A DNA stretch of 64,000 nucleotides, from the NCBI GenBank assembly GCA_965222105.1, contig CBDCTQ010000033.1, forward strand, positions 62,001 to 126,000. The letters are read 5' to 3'. Below the pieces are notes generated by a model that saw only the letters and a list, made by a program, of their open reading frames with translations, was not told the origin of the DNA and did no database searches. This DNA is from CALGLS01 sp965222105 (GTDB lineage Bacteria; Bacteroidota; Bacteroidia; Chitinophagales; Saprospiraceae). Made by a program: the position numbers and the translations under genes. Shown piece after piece: positions 52,708 to 61,699 of the stretch. The first letter of the stretch is position 1; each line of letters begins with the position of its first letter.

Positions 52708-55700
52708 ATGAACATCCAACAATTTTACAGATTATCTTTCCTGCAGCCTCTGTTGCTGCTTCTATTCGTTTTTTTGATCGGCCCTGCCGCAAATGGCCAG
52801 CAATTATTCATCAATGAATTTATGGCCTCCAACAACACCACCATCACCGACGAATTTGGCGGATTCGACGATTGGGTAGAGATCTACAACCCCGGTCCCG
52901 CTTCGGTCGATATTGGTGGCATGTATGTCTCCGACGACCTGCTCGACCTGACCGCCTGGCAAATCCCTACGACCAATCCGGCTCTGACCACCATCCCAGC
53001 CGGAGGATTCCTCCTGATATGGTTCGATGGAGAGCCGACCCAGGGTGAATTGCACGTCGATCCCAAATTGGGAGCCGGCGGAGAAGACGTTGTCCTGACC
53101 GGTACCAATGGCACCACCATCATCGACAGCCGCACCTTCGGCCAACAATTATCCGATGTGTCGGAAGGCCGCGAAGGCGACGGCAACCCCAACTGGAACC
53201 TATTCAGCGAACCCACTCCCGGAACCACCAACAATACGACGCCCGGCGCTCCTCAGACCGACCCACCCGCAGTTAACCTCATCGGTGGGCTGTATAGCGG
53301 AAGCGTAACCGTCACCGCCACTGCCCCTGAAGGCGATATACACTACACCACCGATGGCAGCATACCAACTACTTCCTCGGCCCTATACACCGGGCCACTT
53401 ACCTTTTCGGAAAACACGCCGCTGCGGCTCCGCGCCTTCGACCCTCCGGCCCTGCCCAGCAATGTGGTGACCAACACCTATTTGATCGACATAAGTCATA
53501 CCTTTCCCATAGTGAGCTATGTGGCTGATCCGGTAGAACTCTTCGACCCGGTGATCGGGATGTATCCCAACTTCACAGAAGACATTGAGATCAATGCCAA
53601 TGCCGAAATGTGGGAACCCGACGGCAGCTTCGCCTTCAACGTTCTCTTCGAATCGGAACTTCATGGAACGGGTAGCGCCGTGTTGGAACAAAAACCCCTG
53701 GCCCTCAAATGTAAGCCCAGCCTCGGCAATGCCTTTGTGCCTTATGACGTGTTTCCCAGCCAGCCGGGTTTTAATCCGGTGAGTCTGCTTTTGCGAAATT
53801 CCGGACAAGATTGGACGGTGACCATGTTCCGCGACGCTATGGTGGGCAGCCTCGCACGCGACCTGACAGACGTGGGTAATGAGATCATCAAACCAAAATT
53901 GTACATGCAAGACTTCCGGCCCGGCATCGCCTTCATCAACGGCGAATACTGGGGTATCAACAACATCCGGGAGCGAATGGACAAGCGGTACATCCTCGGT
54001 CATTTTGGACTGGACGACGACGAAATCGATTTCCTCGAAAATTTTGACGAGGCCAAAGAAGGCGATTTTGTCGAATGGGACATCCTCACCGATTTTCTGG
54101 AAAACAATTCGCTTACAAGTGAAGCCAACTACCAATTCGTCGACGACCGGGTCGAACTCGACCACTACCTCGACTACATCGTTTTCAACGTATACATCGA
54201 CAATCAGGACTGGCCCGGCAATAATAACAAACGCTGGCGCGAAAGAGTACCCGACTCCCAATGGCGCTTTATGACCTGGGACCTCGACTTTACCTATGGA
54301 CTTTTCATACCCAATATGCCCTGGAACTCCGGCTATGCCCAATCCAACTCCCTCAGCCGTTTGTATGATGAAAACAACATCCTATGGCCCAACCCGGCCT
54401 GGTCAACCCTGCTCTTCCGCAAACTCGTGGAAAACGACAACTGGCGCCGCGACTTTATCAACCGCATGGCCGACCAACTCAACGTATTGTACGATCCTGC
54501 ACGAGTCAATGCCCGCATCGACGAATTCGTAGCTGCTTATCAGCCCGAAATACAACAGCACATCGACCTGTGGCATAGCGGATTTTTGAATTGGGATGCA
54601 AACGTTCAAATACTCCGCGACTTTGCCAACGCCCGCGTAACGCCTGTACGCAATCACTTCATACAACAATTTTCAGAACTAACGGGCAACTCCAATGTCA
54701 CCGTCAATCTCAACAGTAGCAACAACGGCGAAGTAGACCTTAGTACCATCACGGTAAGCGACCTCAACGAGCCGTTTACCGGGACGTATTTTCGTGGCAA
54801 CGAAATTCCCATCACCGCATTTCCCGACAGGGGTTACGTCCTGCAAAGCTGGTCGGGTGGCCTTTCGGGAAATGATCCTAAGGAAAGTTTTGTGCTAAAC
54901 GGCACCACCAACATCACCGCCAATTTCGCATTCGGTTCCACTTCTACTCAGCCCATCGTGATCAACGAGATCAACTACAACTCTCCCGACAATGCCGAAT
55001 CAGGCGACTGGGTGGAACTCCACAACCCCAATGGCAGCACCGTAGATATATCCGGTTGGTACTTTGAAGACGAAAGCGGCAACTTCTTCGGCATTCCCGC
55101 CAATACCACCATCGCAGCAGGAGGATTCCTTTTGCTCATTGAGGATGAAGACCTTTTCAACAATATATACCCGTCCGTCACGAATTACATCGGCGAATTT
55201 GGGCTCGACCCTCGTGGCTTTGGCCTCAGCGGTGGCGGCGAACAGATCACCCTCAAAAATGCCAACGATGTATTGATCGACATTGTCGACTACGACGACA
55301 ACAGCCCCTGGCCTACCTCCCCCGACGGCAACGGCCCCACTCTCCAACTGATCGATCCGGGACTTAACAATGCCCTCGCCTCCAGTTGGGAAGGAAAGGC
55401 GGCTACCCCCGGCCTTCCAAATAATACTCCTTGTATCGACAACGACAGCGACGGCATCTGTGCCGCCAATGACTGCGACGACAACGACCCCTCCGTTCCC
55501 ACCACACCCGGTACGGCCTGTGACGATGGCGATCCCAACACCACCAACGATGTTATTCAAGCCGATGGCTGCACCTGCGCAGGTACACCTCCTACGGGCG
55601 ACCCTTGTGATAACGTGACGGTGACCGGCAGCTCCAACAGTGTGACGATCGACAACATCGTAGCCGGGCATTACATCATCAAACTATTCAGCCCCAACTG

Positions 55701-57702
55701 GAGTCAGACCATTATTAACTGCACCGATTGTCCGCTTCCGCAAACAGCGACGGGGCTCAGCGAGGGAATCTATCATTACGATGTGCAACTTTACAGTTCC
55801 AATTGGCAATTTATCTGTTCTGTTGCCGGTGACGTGGAGGTGGGAGGAACCGGTTGTACCGACAATGACAACGACGGGTTCTGTGAAGCCGACGACTGTG
55901 ACGACAACGACCCTTCCGTTCCCACTACGCCCGGTACTGCCTGCGACGATGGCGACCCCAATACCACCAACGATATTATTCAAGCCGATGGCTGCACCTG
56001 CGCAGGTACGCCTCCTACGGGCGATCCCTGCGACGATGTGACGGTAAGCGGCACGTCCAATAGTGTGACGATCGACAACATCGTAGCCGGGCATTACATT
56101 ATCAAACTATTCAGCCCCAACTGGAGTCAGACCATTATCAACTGCACCGATTGTCCGCTTCCGCAAACAGCAACGGGGCTTAGCGAGGGAACCTATCATT
56201 ACGATGTGCAACTTTACAGTTCCAACTGGCAATTTATCTGTTCTGTTGCCGGTGACGTAGAGGTGGGAGGAACCGGTTGTACCGACAATGACAACGACGG
56301 GTTCTGTGAAGCCGACGACTGTGACGACAACGATCCTTCTATTCCGACTACACCCGGTACGGCCTGCGACGATGGCGATCCCAACACCACCAACGACGTG
56401 ATCCAGGCCGATGGCTGCACCTGCGTCGGCACGCCTCCTACTGGCGATCCCTGCGACGATGTGACGGTAAGCGGTACGTCCAACAGCGTGACGATCGACA
56501 ACATTGTTGCCGGGCATTACATCATCAAACTATTCAGCCCCAACTGGAGTCAGACCATTATCAACTGCACCGATTGCCCGCTTCCGCAAACGGCCTCGGG
56601 GCTTAGTGCGGGTACTTATCATTACGATGTACAGTTATACTCATCCAATTGGCAATTCATCTGCTCTACTGCTGGCGACGTAGAGGTAGGAGGAACCGGC
56701 TGTACTGACAATGACGGTGACGGTTTCTGTGTAGCCGACGACTGTGACGACAACGACCCTTCCGTTCCCACCACGCCCGGCGCGGCCTGCGACGATGGCG
56801 ACCCCAACACCACCAACGACGTGATCCAGGCCGATGGCTGCACTTGCGTCGGCACACCCGTCGGAGGGGGCAACGACCTGGGATGTGGTGTTACGTATTC
56901 GACAACCACTACCAGTATTACTATCGACGGATTGAGTACGGCGGCACATGTAAACTTCTTGCTGTTTAACGATAGTTGGCAGACGCAGTACTCTTGTTTT
57001 GATAACTGCAACGATCCCGAAACATTCACCAATCTGGCTACGGGTGTTTACATTCTTCGCCTAAAAGTGTGGGATGCCAACTGGTCGGTGTTGTGCGATG
57101 TGACTGAATTTGTCGACCTGGCCAACCCGACGCCACTGCAGGGGCAGGAAGGAAGTGCCATCCTGTTTTTCAACGCGACCAAAAACGGCCGTGCAGTTAA
57201 TCTCAATTGGGTAGCCAACAACAGCGAAGCGACCAGCCATTTCGTTTTAGAAGAGTCGGTCGATGGCGATAGTTTTTACGAATTGGCAGTTGTGGATCCC
57301 CATCCAGCGAATGCTGGCGAGGAGGCTTATTACCAGTTTGACGATAAAGAGGTAGTGGTTGGCGACAATTTCTACCAAATTCGGCAGGTGTTCAATGATG
57401 GGACAGAGCGGCAGTCGACGGTTCATAAGATCTGGTTTGATCTCGACCTGGATAGTTTTGACCTGTTTCCCAATCCGGCTACCAGTCGGCTGTTTGTCAA
57501 CCTCGTGCCCTTTGCGGGAGCGGTAGGTGAAATAGTCGTTTACAACCAGTTGGGGCAGGCATTGCGGATCATTGAACTGGAAGAAGTACCGGCCGACCCC
57601 GTTGCCATTTCGCTCGACGGATTGAAGGGAGGAATGTATCACCTTTCGGTAAAACTGGAAGGCCGTAAATGGATGACGCGCAAATTTGTAATTGCAAAAT
57701 AG
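52708..57702 (+). CDS. Giant secreted LTD-CotH protein with tandem repeats and T9SS domain
   Basis: The 1,664-residue protein has a signal peptide (LLLLLFVFLIGPAANGQ) and several modules in order: a lamin-tail domain (LFINEFMASNNTTITDEFGG), a chitobiase-like strand domain (GDIHYTTDGSIPTTSS), a CotH kinase-like domain (about 270-620; GEYWGINNIRERMDKRYIL, MTWDLDFTYG), an InlB-B-like repeat, a second lamin-tail domain (IVINEINYNSPDNAESGDWV), tandem Asp/Cys-rich repeats, and a T9SS tail (FDLFPNPATSRLFVNL). CotH proteins in spores are protein kinases; the role of secreted bacterial forms is unknown. The repeats resemble MopE-type calcium-binding units. Confidence 0.87.
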   Translation: MNIQQFYRLSFLQPLLLLLFVFLIGPAANGQQLFINEFMASNNTTITDEFGGFDDWVEIYNPGPASVDIGGMYVSDDLLDLTAWQIPTTNPALTTIPAGGFLLIWFDGEPTQGELHVDPKLGAGGEDVVLTGTNGTTIIDSRTFGQQLSDVSEGREGDGNPNWNLFSEPTPGTTNNTTPGAPQTDPPAVNLIGGLYSGSVTVTATAPEGDIHYTTDGSIPTTSSALYTGPLTFSENTPLRLRAFDPPALPSNVVTNTYLIDISHTFPIVSYVADPVELFDPVIGMYPNFTEDIEINANAEMWEPDGSFAFNVLFESELHGTGSAVLEQKPLALKCKPSLGNAFVPYDVFPSQPGFNPVSLLLRNSGQDWTVTMFRDAMVGSLARDLTDVGNEIIKPKLYMQDFRPGIAFINGEYWGINNIRERMDKRYILGHFGLDDDEIDFLENFDEAKEGDFVEWDILTDFLENNSLTSEANYQFVDDRVELDHYLDYIVFNVYIDNQDWPGNNNKRWRERVPDSQWRFMTWDLDFTYGLFIPNMPWNSGYAQSNSLSRLYDENNILWPNPAWSTLLFRKLVENDNWRRDFINRMADQLNVLYDPARVNARIDEFVAAYQPEIQQHIDLWHSGFLNWDANVQILRDFANARVTPVRNHFIQQFSELTGNSNVTVNLNSSNNGEVDLSTITVSDLNEPFTGTYFRGNEIPITAFPDRGYVLQSWSGGLSGNDPKESFVLNGTTNITANFAFGSTSTQPIVINEINYNSPDNAESGDWVELHNPNGSTVDISGWYFEDESGNFFGIPANTTIAAGGFLLLIEDEDLFNNIYPSVTNYIGEFGLDPRGFGLSGGGEQITLKNANDVLIDIVDYDDNSPWPTSPDGNGPTLQLIDPGLNNALASSWEGKAATPGLPNNTPCIDNDSDGICAANDCDDNDPSVPTTPGTACDDGDPNTTNDVIQADGCTCAGTPPTGDPCDNVTVTGSSNSVTIDNIVAGHYIIKLFSPNWSQTIINCTDCPLPQTATGLSEGIYHYDVQLYSSNWQFICSVAGDVEVGGTGCTDNDNDGFCEADDCDDNDPSVPTTPGTACDDGDPNTTNDIIQADGCTCAGTPPTGDPCDDVTVSGTSNSVTIDNIVAGHYIIKLFSPNWSQTIINCTDCPLPQTATGLSEGTYHYDVQLYSSNWQFICSVAGDVEVGGTGCTDNDNDGFCEADDCDDNDPSIPTTPGTACDDGDPNTTNDVIQADGCTCVGTPPTGDPCDDVTVSGTSNSVTIDNIVAGHYIIKLFSPNWSQTIINCTDCPLPQTASGLSAGTYHYDVQLYSSNWQFICSTAGDVEVGGTGCTDNDGDGFCVADDCDDNDPSVPTTPGAACDDGDPNTTNDVIQADGCTCVGTPVGGGNDLGCGVTYSTTTTSITIDGLSTAAHVNFLLFNDSWQTQYSCFDNCNDPETFTNLATGVYILRLKVWDANWSVLCDVTEFVDLANPTPLQGQEGSAILFFNATKNGRAVNLNWVANNSEATSHFVLEESVDGDSFYELAVVDPHPANAGEEAYYQFDDKEVVVGDNFYQIRQVFNDGTERQSTVHKIWFDLDLDSFDLFPNPATSRLFVNLVPFAGAVGEIVVYNQLGQALRIIELEEVPADPVAISLDGLKGGMYHLSVKLEGRKWMTRKFVIAK
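55429..56880 (+). repeat. 423-bp tandem repeats in the CotH gene
   Basis: The segment with AACTATTCAGCCCCAACTGG recurs at 55684, 56107 and 56530, a strict 423-bp (141-codon) period, and a fourth acidic unit follows without the second half. Each unit has an acidic Cys-rich part (DDCDDNDPSVPTTPG, CDDGDPNTTNDVIQADGCTC) and a beta part (NIVAGHYIIKLFSPNWSQTI). DNA identity between units is high, so the array probably expands and contracts by recombination. Confidence 0.9.
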
Positions 57703-57735
57703 AGAGAACTAACATACATCTAATAACCCAACTTT

Positions 57736-57800
57736 AGAAGGCGCCTTGTCGGCGGACCGCGGTAACCCCCGGACTCATGACAAGGTGCCCTTCTTTGGGT
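57736..57800 (+). terminator. Hairpin after the CotH gene
   Basis: AGAAGGCGCCTTGTC and GACAAGGTGCCCTTCT form a long stem with one bulge around a 28-base loop, followed by TTGGGTTTTT. It lies 34 bp after the stop and is a probable terminator. Confidence 0.65.
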
Positions 57801-57827
57801 TTTTGCAATCCCTGGTTTTAAAGTATT

Positions 57828-57865
57828 AGCCACCAAAGGTTTTCTTAACCTTTGGTGGCTTTTTT
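57828..57865. terminator. Bidirectional terminator between the CotH gene and higA
   Basis: AGCCACCAAAGGTT and AACCTTTGGTGGCT form a perfect 14-bp stem with a 5-base loop, followed by TTTTT on the plus strand. It serves the plus-strand gene and can also work for the convergent higBA transcript. Confidence 0.8.
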
Positions 57866-57914
57866 ATGTTTTAGAGAAAATGGACTGGAATATATCTATT
57901 TTTTGACTTTTCGA

Positions 57915-58508
57915 TTAGGCACAGTTTTTTATTTGAATTAGTTCAAGCAAATTATTTTTTTCGGATTCTTCAATATCATAATCATTTTGTAGTCCTAACC
58001 AAAATTTTGATGAATTTCCAAAGTATTTACTAAGTCTCAAAGCAGTATCTGCGGTAACACTTCTTTCTCCTTTTACGATCATGCTTATTCTGGTTTGGGG
58101 TACACCAATATCCTTTGCTAATTTGTAAGCACTTATTTTCAGCGGTTTTAAAAATTCTTCTGACAGGATTTCTCCTGGATGAATATTTCTTATCTTGTTT
58201 TTCGAAGTTATTTCTTTGATTAGGTAATAATAAAATATAGTTCGATAAGTTGACTTTAGCGATTTTAATTCAGAGGTTACTTTCCTGATTATTTTTGATG
58301 CTTCCTCTTTTGATTTACCCAACATTCCTACTAAAAAGGTTTCTTTTACTCTTCTCATTTCTTCTTTGCTTTCTATCAATATCTTGTCTCTTGCGGGATT
58401 ATTGTCTGGGCCAAGAAATTTAGCAACTTTCTTCAGCAGTTTAATGTCTATTTGGTCTTCCTTTTTAATTCTCGATCTCATTTCTTTTATTTCTAATTCC
58501 AATGTCAT
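57915..58508 (-). CDS. higA: HigA-type antitoxin fused to an N-terminal DUF2853-like domain
   Basis: The C-terminal 90 residues are a HigA/VapI antitoxin: IHPGEILSEEFLKPLKISAY, then KLAKDIGVPQTRISMIVKGE and FWLGLQNDYDIE, an XRE helix-turn-helix. The N-terminal 105 residues are not normal for HigA; LLKKVAKFLGPDNNPARDKI, EEMRRVKETFLVGMLGKS and YRTIFYYYLIKE follow the pattern of DUF2853. At 197 residues it is about twice the usual length. It should neutralise HigB and repress the operon. ATG at 58508 was chosen; a TTG three codons upstream is possible. It starts 11 bp after the toxin stop. Confidence 0.8.
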   Translation of the reverse strand: MTLELEIKEMRSRIKKEDQIDIKLLKKVAKFLGPDNNPARDKILIESKEEMRRVKETFLVGMLGKSKEEASKIIRKVTSELKSLKSTYRTIFYYYLIKEITSKNKIRNIHPGEILSEEFLKPLKISAYKLAKDIGVPQTRISMIVKGERSVTADTALRLSKYFGNSSKFWLGLQNDYDIEESEKNNLLELIQIKNCA

Positions 58509-58519
58509 AATTTCCAAGT

Positions 58520-58801
58520 TTAATGATAGTCAATTATTTGAACCTCAAATGCATTTGGTTCAACCCATTTAAAAATTATTCGCCACTGATTGTTAATTCT
58601 AATGCTCCAATAATCTTTCAATTTTCCTTTTAATTTTTCCAGTTTGTTTGAGGGAGGGGTTCTCAAGTCTTCTATATCCTGGGAGTTATTTATCATTCTC
58701 AGTTTTCTTCTTCCAGTCTCTTGTATTTCATTTGGTAGCTTTTTACTAAATTCTCCATTCCAAACCTTCTTGGTTTCTTTATCTCCAAAACTTTTAATCA
58801 T
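58520..58801 (-). CDS. higB: HigB-type toxin, RelE/ParE superfamily
   Basis: HigB toxins cut mRNA on the ribosome. From ATG 58801 the 93-residue protein starts MIKSFGDKETKKVWNGEF and has LRTPPSNKLEKLKGKLKDYW, then SIRINNQWRIIFKWVE and a final VQIIDYH, the classic HigB pattern with the basic residues and terminal His thought to act in cleavage. The toxin gene precedes the antitoxin gene, the normal higBA order. Confidence 0.9.
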   Translation of the reverse strand: MIKSFGDKETKKVWNGEFSKKLPNEIQETGRRKLRMINNSQDIEDLRTPPSNKLEKLKGKLKDYWSIRINNQWRIIFKWVEPNAFEVQIIDYH

Positions 58802-59091
58802 AGTATTTTGTTTCAGTACTAACGTCAAAAGTAAGTAATAAATTCCAAAAAATCAATGGTGGATTTAGATTGCTGATTGTCAGGCTGTTATAATTGTTGT
58901 TTATGCCTATGCTATTACAAGACTATAGCTACCTGCAAGCAGTAAACTTAGTAAAGCTCAAAAATCCAGCCTGCTTACCTCCGGTAGCCTGCCTGACAGC
59001 CCGTCCAGATTCATATCGGGAGCAGTCAGGGAAATCCGGCTGGCAGGTAAATTCCCTCTTTTGGATCGGTAATTTAAATTTCGAGCGAGCC
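58802..59091. other. Gap between higB and arsS
   Basis: About 290 bp without a credible gene. It includes GC-rich CCTGCC/GGCAGG-type repeat sequence (near 58970-59045) like that in other gaps. Confidence 0.4.
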
Positions 59092-60168
59092 TTAAGCAAT
59101 CTCTCCGCCACAGCTCGACCCCGCCCCGGCCGTACATCCATAACAATGTTGGTTCAATACGATGGTTCTGTTTTGAAGAGCGGTGAGATCAAAATCGTCG
59201 ATGTGTTGGCAGTTGGCGGAAGCCACTTTTAGGTCGAGCATTTGGTTGAAGTCGCAATCGTAGAGGTAGCCGTCCCAGCTTACGGAGAGGGTGTTGCGGC
59301 ACATGAGGCCGGGAAGGGTGGCGGGGTTGTAGTTGTCGACGAGCAATTGCATGTAGTCGGCGTAGTTGTTGGTTTGGAGGAGGTAGTCGAGAAACCGGCT
59401 GATGGGGAGGTTGGTGATGGCGTAGAGGTTGTTGAAGTCGATGTTGTATTTTCGTTTTAGCTGTCGCTTAAATTCTGCTTCCAATGTCTGTTGACTGGCG
59501 GGGAGGAAGGCGCCGGAGGGATTGTACACCAGGTCGAGTTGGAGGCCGGTATTGGGCTGGCCGTAGCCCGCTCCGTTGAGGAGTTGGAGGGCTTTGATGG
59601 AATCTTCAAAAACACCATCACCACGCTGGCTGTCGGTCCGGCTTTTGCTGAAATAGGGTAGGGAAGAGACGATCTGTACCCGGTGTTGGGCGAAAAACTG
59701 CGGCAGGTCGTGGTACCTGGGGTTGGACATGACGATGGTGAGGTTGCAACGATCGATGACTTTTTTACCCAATTGTGTGCATGCTGTTACAAACCACCGG
59801 AAGTGGGGATTGAGTTCGGGGGCTCCGCCGGTGATGTCGACGGTATGTACGTCGGGCAAGGCGGCGATGAGGTCGAGGCATTTTTGAAGGGTTTCTCTGG
59901 TCATGTTTTCCTCAGTGCGGTCGGGGCCGGCATCTACATGACAATGTGCGCACGATTGGTTGCAGAGCTTGCCAATGTTGATCTGAAAAATTTCCAATTT
60001 GGTGGGGGTTAGTCCATTGGGCCACCCAACCTGACTGGCTTTTTCCGCAAAGGAAGGAAACCGTTTTTGCATGTGCTCCTTGCCGTTGAGGACGTCGAGT
60101 TGGTAGAAAGAGTCAGACAGTTCTGTGCCTCTGGACTTTAGTGATTTACTTCTCTGTTTTATAGCCAT
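59092..60168 (-). CDS. arsS: Arsenosugar biosynthesis radical SAM protein ArsS
   Basis: ArsS uses a radical SAM mechanism to build arsenosugar precursors from methylated arsenic. The 358-residue protein has the cluster motif IGKLCNQSCAHCHVDAGP, VDITGGAPELNPHFRW, and a C-terminal Cys cluster (CRNTLSVSWDGYLYDCDFNQ; HCYGCTAGAGSSCGG) as in the family. It follows the CMD-family gene on the same strand, the usual pairing. The arsenite methyltransferase ArsM is not in the window. Confidence 0.9.
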   Translation of the reverse strand: MAIKQRSKSLKSRGTELSDSFYQLDVLNGKEHMQKRFPSFAEKASQVGWPNGLTPTKLEIFQINIGKLCNQSCAHCHVDAGPDRTEENMTRETLQKCLDLIAALPDVHTVDITGGAPELNPHFRWFVTACTQLGKKVIDRCNLTIVMSNPRYHDLPQFFAQHRVQIVSSLPYFSKSRTDSQRGDGVFEDSIKALQLLNGAGYGQPNTGLQLDLVYNPSGAFLPASQQTLEAEFKRQLKRKYNIDFNNLYAITNLPISRFLDYLLQTNNYADYMQLLVDNYNPATLPGLMCRNTLSVSWDGYLYDCDFNQMLDLKVASANCQHIDDFDLTALQNRTIVLNQHCYGCTAGAGSSCGGEIA

Positions 60169-60212
60169 ATAATTAAGTACTACACAAAAAATAATTTACG
60201 CATTTTTACACT

Positions 60213-60269
60213 CATTGGTTTTAACTAACCTACTCTCCCTGAGGTCGTTACGGTCAGCTAAAACCAATG
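60213..60269. other. Hairpin between the CMD gene and arsS
   Basis: CATTGGTTTTA (60213-60223) and TAAAACCAATG (60259-60269) form a perfect 11-bp stem with a 35-base loop, in the 163-bp gap between two genes expected to be cotranscribed. It could stabilise or partly terminate the transcript; no T-run follows on the minus strand. Confidence 0.45.
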
Positions 60270-60331
60270 CAAATGCGCAAGTGAATTTTTTGTTGTTGCT
60301 AAGGTCGGTTTCAAATTTGTACGGGCGATGT

Positions 60332-60670
60332 TTACATAGAGATTCGCTTGACGTGGTTCATCATCTGTACGCCGTTGACCAGGGTGGCTCCTCCTTTGAT
60401 GGCAGCGGCTACGTGGACGGCTTCCATCATTTGTTCTTCGTCGGCCCCTTTTTCGAGGCAGGTGGTGGAGTAGGCGTCGATGCAGTAGGGGCATTGTACG
60501 GCATGGGCGACGGCCAGGGCAATGAGGGCTTTTTCGCGTTCGGTAAGGGCGCCTTCATTGAATACTTCGCCATACCAGTTGAAAAATTTGGCGCCCATCG
60601 ACTCCTGGAATTCGGTGATATTGCCAAATTTTTTGAGATCATCGGGATGAAAATATGTTTTTTCGGACAT
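60332..60670 (-). CDS. Arsenosugar-associated CMD/peroxidase-like protein
   Basis: From ATG 60670 the 112-residue protein is a carboxymuconolactone decarboxylase/AhpD-like helical protein with the redox pair AVQCPYCIDAYSTTCLEKGA. The closest type is the peroxidase-like partner found next to ArsS. It may protect or assist the radical SAM enzyme; that is inference from neighbourhood. The longer frame upstream overlaps the pyrophosphatase promoter and lacks similarity. Confidence 0.85.
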   Translation of the reverse strand: MSEKTYFHPDDLKKFGNITEFQESMGAKFFNWYGEVFNEGALTEREKALIALAVAHAVQCPYCIDAYSTTCLEKGADEEQMMEAVHVAAAIKGGATLVNGVQMMNHVKRISM

Positions 60671-60843
60671 TTTATGTGTTTTGGTGAAAACTGCAATTTG
60701 CACAATTTCAACCATACAGCAGGTCATTTGCAAGCCTTTTTTACCGCATTGGAAGATGAAATGAGGCAACTGTTGGGCGAAAGACAGTTGGGGTAAACGG
60801 TATAATGATACATTGTACATAATCAGATACGTATAAAAATTGG

Positions 60844-60851
60844 TATCTTTG
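60844..60851 (+). promoter_or_regulatory. TAnnTTTG -7 box for the pyrophosphatase gene
   Basis: TATCTTTG matches the consensus and lies 36 bp before the ATG at 60887. Confidence 0.5.
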
Positions 60852-60886
60852 CGGAGTTTTCTGGAGCCTCCAAACACAAAGTGTAT

Positions 60887-61525
60887 ATGAATTTAGCTTA
60901 TAGGTATTGTAATTGGTTGACTGTTGGTTGTTGTTCGTTGATTGTTGTTGGTTGGTTGTTGGTGGTTGTTGGTTGCCGGTCTGAAAAGATTAAGTTTGAG
61001 GAAGTCGCTGCCCTTACGGAAAATGGCATCCATGCGGTCATTGAAATCCCCGCAGGTACCAACCACAAAGCCGAATACAACTACGACACAGGCGAATTTG
61101 AAGTGGAAATTAAAAATGGCAAACCCAGGGTGGTCGATTTTCTACCCTATCCCGGCAACTACGGCTTCATCCCCTCCACTTATATGGACCCGGAACGGGG
61201 GGGCGATGGCGATGCACTTGATATACTGGTTATTGCCGAAAGCGTACCGGCGGGCACCATCCTGGAGGTCAAACCCATCGCCACCCTCCAACTGCTTGAC
61301 GGCGGCGAAATTGACACCAAACTGATCGGAGTACCCATCGATACATCGCTGCAAGTGATTGAGGCGATGGACTTTATGACCTTTACCCTTCACTACAACG
61401 CCGCCCAGCAAATCATCCAAAACTGGTTTCTCAACTACAAAGGCCTGGGGGTGATGAAAATGGTGGGATGGAAAGACGAGCGACATGCGATGGGAGAGGT
61501 GCGGAAGTGGGTGAAGGAGATGTGA
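60887..61525 (+). CDS. ppa: Inorganic pyrophosphatase, family I, predicted lipoprotein
   Basis: The catalytic part is a normal family I soluble pyrophosphatase: HAVIEIPAGTNHKAEYNYDT, DFLPYPGNYGFIPSTYMDPE and GGDGDALDILVIAE with the metal-binding aspartates. The protein has an added N-terminus ending in WLLVVVGCRS, a lipobox, so it should be exported and lipidated. The DNA of this signal is low-complexity TTGGTTGTTGG-type sequence. ATG at 60887 was preferred to a GTG at 60881. Confidence 0.88.
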   Translation: MNLAYRYCNWLTVGCCSLIVVGWLLVVVGCRSEKIKFEEVAALTENGIHAVIEIPAGTNHKAEYNYDTGEFEVEIKNGKPRVVDFLPYPGNYGFIPSTYMDPERGGDGDALDILVIAESVPAGTILEVKPIATLQLLDGGEIDTKLIGVPIDTSLQVIEAMDFMTFTLHYNAAQQIIQNWFLNYKGLGVMKMVGWKDERHAMGEVRKWVKEM

Positions 61526-61574
61526 AAAGTTCAAGGTCAAGACAAAAATCTGAAGTTCAAATGCTGCGATGGTA

Positions 61575-61641
61575 AACTGCCGTATAGTCGCATAATAAGC
61601 ACATATCTCAATCAGCGCTCAATTTGGCCGGGCGTGGCATT
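61575..61641 (-). repeat. Dispersed repeat, copy 2 (inverted partner of 31146)
   Basis: The reverse complement of this segment, including AGATATGTGCTTATTATG and GGCAGTT, matches 31146-31214 with few differences. It sits 50 bp after the pyrophosphatase stop codon. Confidence 0.75.
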
Positions 61642-61699
61642 AATTCAACAAATGCCCCAATTTTTAAAACAAATCTGAAAAAAAAACATTAAATTGGGT

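Noticed and set aside
53383..54342. A 319-codon minus-strand frame inside the CotH gene
   Set aside because: Shadow of the CotH domain coding strand; no similarity and no promoter.
55429..56880. Regular repeats considered as a CRISPR array
   Set aside because: The units are 423 bp long, in frame and coding, with no short repeat-spacer pattern.
58894..59232. A 112-codon plus-strand frame between higB and arsS
   Set aside because: It runs from GC-rich repeat sequence into the antisense of arsS.
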